Source: CAZJZH01 sp964550465 (GTDB lineage: Bacteria; Patescibacteriota; Patescibacteriia; JACRDY01). Taken from it: 6,904 nucleotides of DNA. Positions 5,170 through 6,904 of this stretch are shown here, piece after piece. Numbering within the stretch: position 1 is the first letter of the stretch; each line of letters opens with the position of its first letter. Below the pieces are notes generated by a model. That model saw only the letters and a list, made by a program, of their open reading frames with translations, did no database searches and had not been told where the DNA came from. A program made the translations under genes and the position numbers. The stretch spans positions 1-6,904 of the forward strand of contig CAZJZH010000049.1 in NCBI GenBank assembly GCA_964550465.1. The letters are read 5' to 3'.

Positions 5170-6904
5170 ATGAAAATCATCGAATCTATCAAGCGACTAC
5201 TGCCCGGCGAAAAGCAGAAACGTCGTCGTCGCCTTACTACTATCATTATCATCGCCGCCGTGGTGCTGATTGGCATCATTGGCGTATCTGCTTTTGGCAA
5301 TAAGCAGCCAGACACACCAACTGACGATGCCCGAGCTAAAACTGTTCAAACCATCACTCTGGGTCAATCAGATACTATTGCTCAGACCATCAGCACTGCC
5401 GGTACCGTTAAGGCTGACACCCGGGTTGATATCGTAGCCCTGTCTGGTGGCACAGTCCAGTTTATCCCGGTTGAGGTCGGCGATGAAGTGGCTACCAACA
5501 CCATTGTCGCCCAACTGAGTGACTCAAACATCCTCACCACTCTGAACAACAGTCAGATCAGCTTCTTGAATTCTCAGAATAGTTACAACGCCACCGTAGC
5601 TGCCGCCAATGAATCTGTCCGCCAAGCAGAGATCGGCGTGCAGAACGCAACTGAAGCAGTCCAGACCGCCCAGATTGGCCTGCAAACCGCTCAAGCAAAT
5701 TATGACAACGCTGTTAACCTCAAAAGCAAAACCACTGAAGACACCAAGCGTAACGCCGTCGTGACTGCCCAGAGCACCCTCAACACGGTGCAGAACGCGC
5801 TGGAACAAATCGACTACGTCCTGGGTGTTGATGGCGATGCCCAAGTGCCAAACATCGATCCAGTCCTAGGGGTGCTAGAACCAAATACTGTCCTAGCAGC
5901 TGAAAACAGCTACCGAGCCACCCGTAACCAGTACAACGTGGTCCGCACCTACAGCCTCAACAAAGACACCATCGTCACCACTATGCCAACCGTGGTCGAC
6001 CTTATCACCCAAGCTCGTGAAGCGGTCAGCGACACCATTATCGTACTAAACAACACTGTCTCTAACGCCTCATTTACTGCAGCAGAGCTCAACAGTGTCC
6101 GCACCACCGTTTCTACTTTGCACGGCACCATCTCTACCGCCGAAGCCACCGCGCAATCAACTCAGCAAGGATTAGACAATATTGACCTGACCAACAAGCA
6201 AGAACTCGATGCTTTGTCTAACGCTGTAGCTACTGCCGAAAGTCAGCTGCGCCAAGCTCAGTTTAGTGAACAAAATGCCATCACTGCTTTAGCAGCCGCC
6301 AAGCAGTCTCGTGACCAACAGATCTTTAACGCCCAGAGCTCTCTCGACGTGGCCCGCGGACAACTGAACCTCAGCCAAAACCAAGCGGCTGACTTGGCTA
6401 TCAAGAGCCCGATCGCCGGCACTGTTACGCAGGTACTAGTCGAAGAGGGTACAGAAGTCGCGCCAGGTCAGAAAATTGCTGAGGTCTCACAAACCGACCT
6501 GGTTAAAGTGGTCTTTAGTCTAACCGCAGAGGATGTCAGTCGTATCAGTATCGGCCAAGCGGCCATCATCAACGGCGAATTGAATGGCACAGTCAGCAAG
6601 ATTGACCCGGCCGCTGACTCGATCAGCCGTAAGATTAGTGTGGAAGTAGCCTTTGACAACGCTGATGAACAGCTAATCCCAGAAACATTTGCTGATGTCA
6701 GTATTGATGTGACGGATACGACTACTGATGCTACCCAGTTTGTCGTGCCGCTGAAGGCCGTCACCATTAGCCAGACTGAATCATTTGTCTTTGTCGTTAT
6801 CGACAATCAAGCAGCCAAGCGAGCTGTAACCATCGAAGAGACCCGTGGCAGCTCCGTGGTGATCAGTGGCGCTATCGCCGCTGGTGATCAACTCGTGGTC
6901 AGTG
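5170..6904 (+). CDS. HlyD/MacA-type membrane-fusion (periplasmic adaptor) protein, 3'-truncated by the window edge
   Basis: The frame is open from ATG 5170 to the window end (578 residues, no stop). A short basic cytoplasmic start (KRLLPGEKQKRRRR) precedes one membrane anchor (about 23-42). The first lipoyl half follows (about 85-116, VDIVALSGGTVQFIPVEVGD). A very long Gln/Asn/Ala/Thr-rich helical region (about 120-408) leads to the second lipoyl half (about 412-440, KSPIAGTVTQVLVEEGTEV). Beta-barrel and membrane-proximal domains then run on to the cut end. By family knowledge such adaptors link an inner-membrane ABC or RND pump to the outside; MacB-like ABC subunits are usual partners, and one may be encoded just downstream. 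The hairpin region of nearly 290 residues is much longer than in MacA-type proteins and contains a middle insert (about 220-345) with Pro- and Val-rich stretches. No clear Shine-Dalgarno precedes the start. Composition matches the neighbouring genes. Confidence 0.9.
   Translation, partial: MKIIESIKRLLPGEKQKRRRRLTTIIIIAAVVLIGIIGVSAFGNKQPDTPTDDARAKTVQTITLGQSDTIAQTISTAGTVKADTRVDIVALSGGTVQFIPVEVGDEVATNTIVAQLSDSNILTTLNNSQISFLNSQNSYNATVAAANESVRQAEIGVQNATEAVQTAQIGLQTAQANYDNAVNLKSKTTEDTKRNAVVTAQSTLNTVQNALEQIDYVLGVDGDAQVPNIDPVLGVLEPNTVLAAENSYRATRNQYNVVRTYSLNKDTIVTTMPTVVDLITQAREAVSDTIIVLNNTVSNASFTAAELNSVRTTVSTLHGTISTAEATAQSTQQGLDNIDLTNKQELDALSNAVATAESQLRQAQFSEQNAITALAAAKQSRDQQIFNAQSSLDVARGQLNLSQNQAADLAIKSPIAGTVTQVLVEEGTEVAPGQKIAEVSQTDLVKVVFSLTAEDVSRISIGQAAIINGELNGTVSKIDPAADSISRKISVEVAFDNADEQLIPETFADVSIDVTDTTTDATQFVVPLKAVTISQTESFVFVVIDNQAAKRAVTIEETRGSSVVISGAIAAGDQLVVS

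Noticed and set aside
5524..6806. Minus-strand reading frames inside the adaptor gene
   Set aside because: They are antisense shadows of a continuous 578-residue plus-strand frame with clear lipoyl domains.

Overview
The window looks like a chromosomal segment from a bacterium with compact genes, roughly balanced base composition and the standard genetic code. The complete genes end in TAA or TAG, and no internal TGA is seen. My best guess is a Patescibacteria/CPR-type genome. The reasons are a thioredoxin-like domain fused to a DsbD/CcdA-type membrane domain, a minimal SprT-like metallopeptidase, several unrecognised membrane proteins with Lys/Arg/Ala-rich helical tails, and mostly absent Shine-Dalgarno sites. 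This is inference from gene style, since no phylogenetic marker is present.

Layout. Positions 1-843 (+) hold the 3' part of a single-pass membrane protein of unknown function, closed by a strong terminator. A tRNA-Cys(GCA) with an encoded CCA follows at 944-1017, with its own promoter and terminator. The 1050-1403 stretch has no protein gene but is very rich in structure. It contains three near-perfect hairpins, a possible three-way junction, copies of tRNA-Cys 3' sequence (one split by a palindrome), a further terminator-like hairpin, and a nested inverted repeat around a tandem pyrimidine repeat. I read 1076-1273 as a candidate structured RNA or the scar of a tRNA-targeted insertion.

Positions 1404-3141 (-) form a two-gene unit. 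A SprT-like zinc metallopeptidase comes first, followed 16 bp later by a secreted/membrane thiol-disulfide reductase fusion. A divergent intergenic region (3142-3295) carries facing promoters and a four-copy heptamer repeat. It leads into a 491-residue multi-pass membrane protein (3296-4771, +) with a strong ribosome binding site and a basic coiled-coil tail, closed by a 13-bp terminator.

Behind that terminator, convergent on the minus strand, is a 54-residue very basic protein (4833-4997) with its own promoter. From 5170 to the end runs the largest gene in the window, a HlyD/MacA-type membrane-fusion adaptor of at least 578 residues, cut off at its 3' end.

Shared themes. Four of the five promoters that can be proposed carry an extended -10 (TGn before the -10 hexamer). 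Only one gene has a strong Shine-Dalgarno. Most proteins here are envelope proteins: a thiol reductase, an efflux adaptor and two unknown membrane proteins. Nothing in the window shows that they form one pathway.
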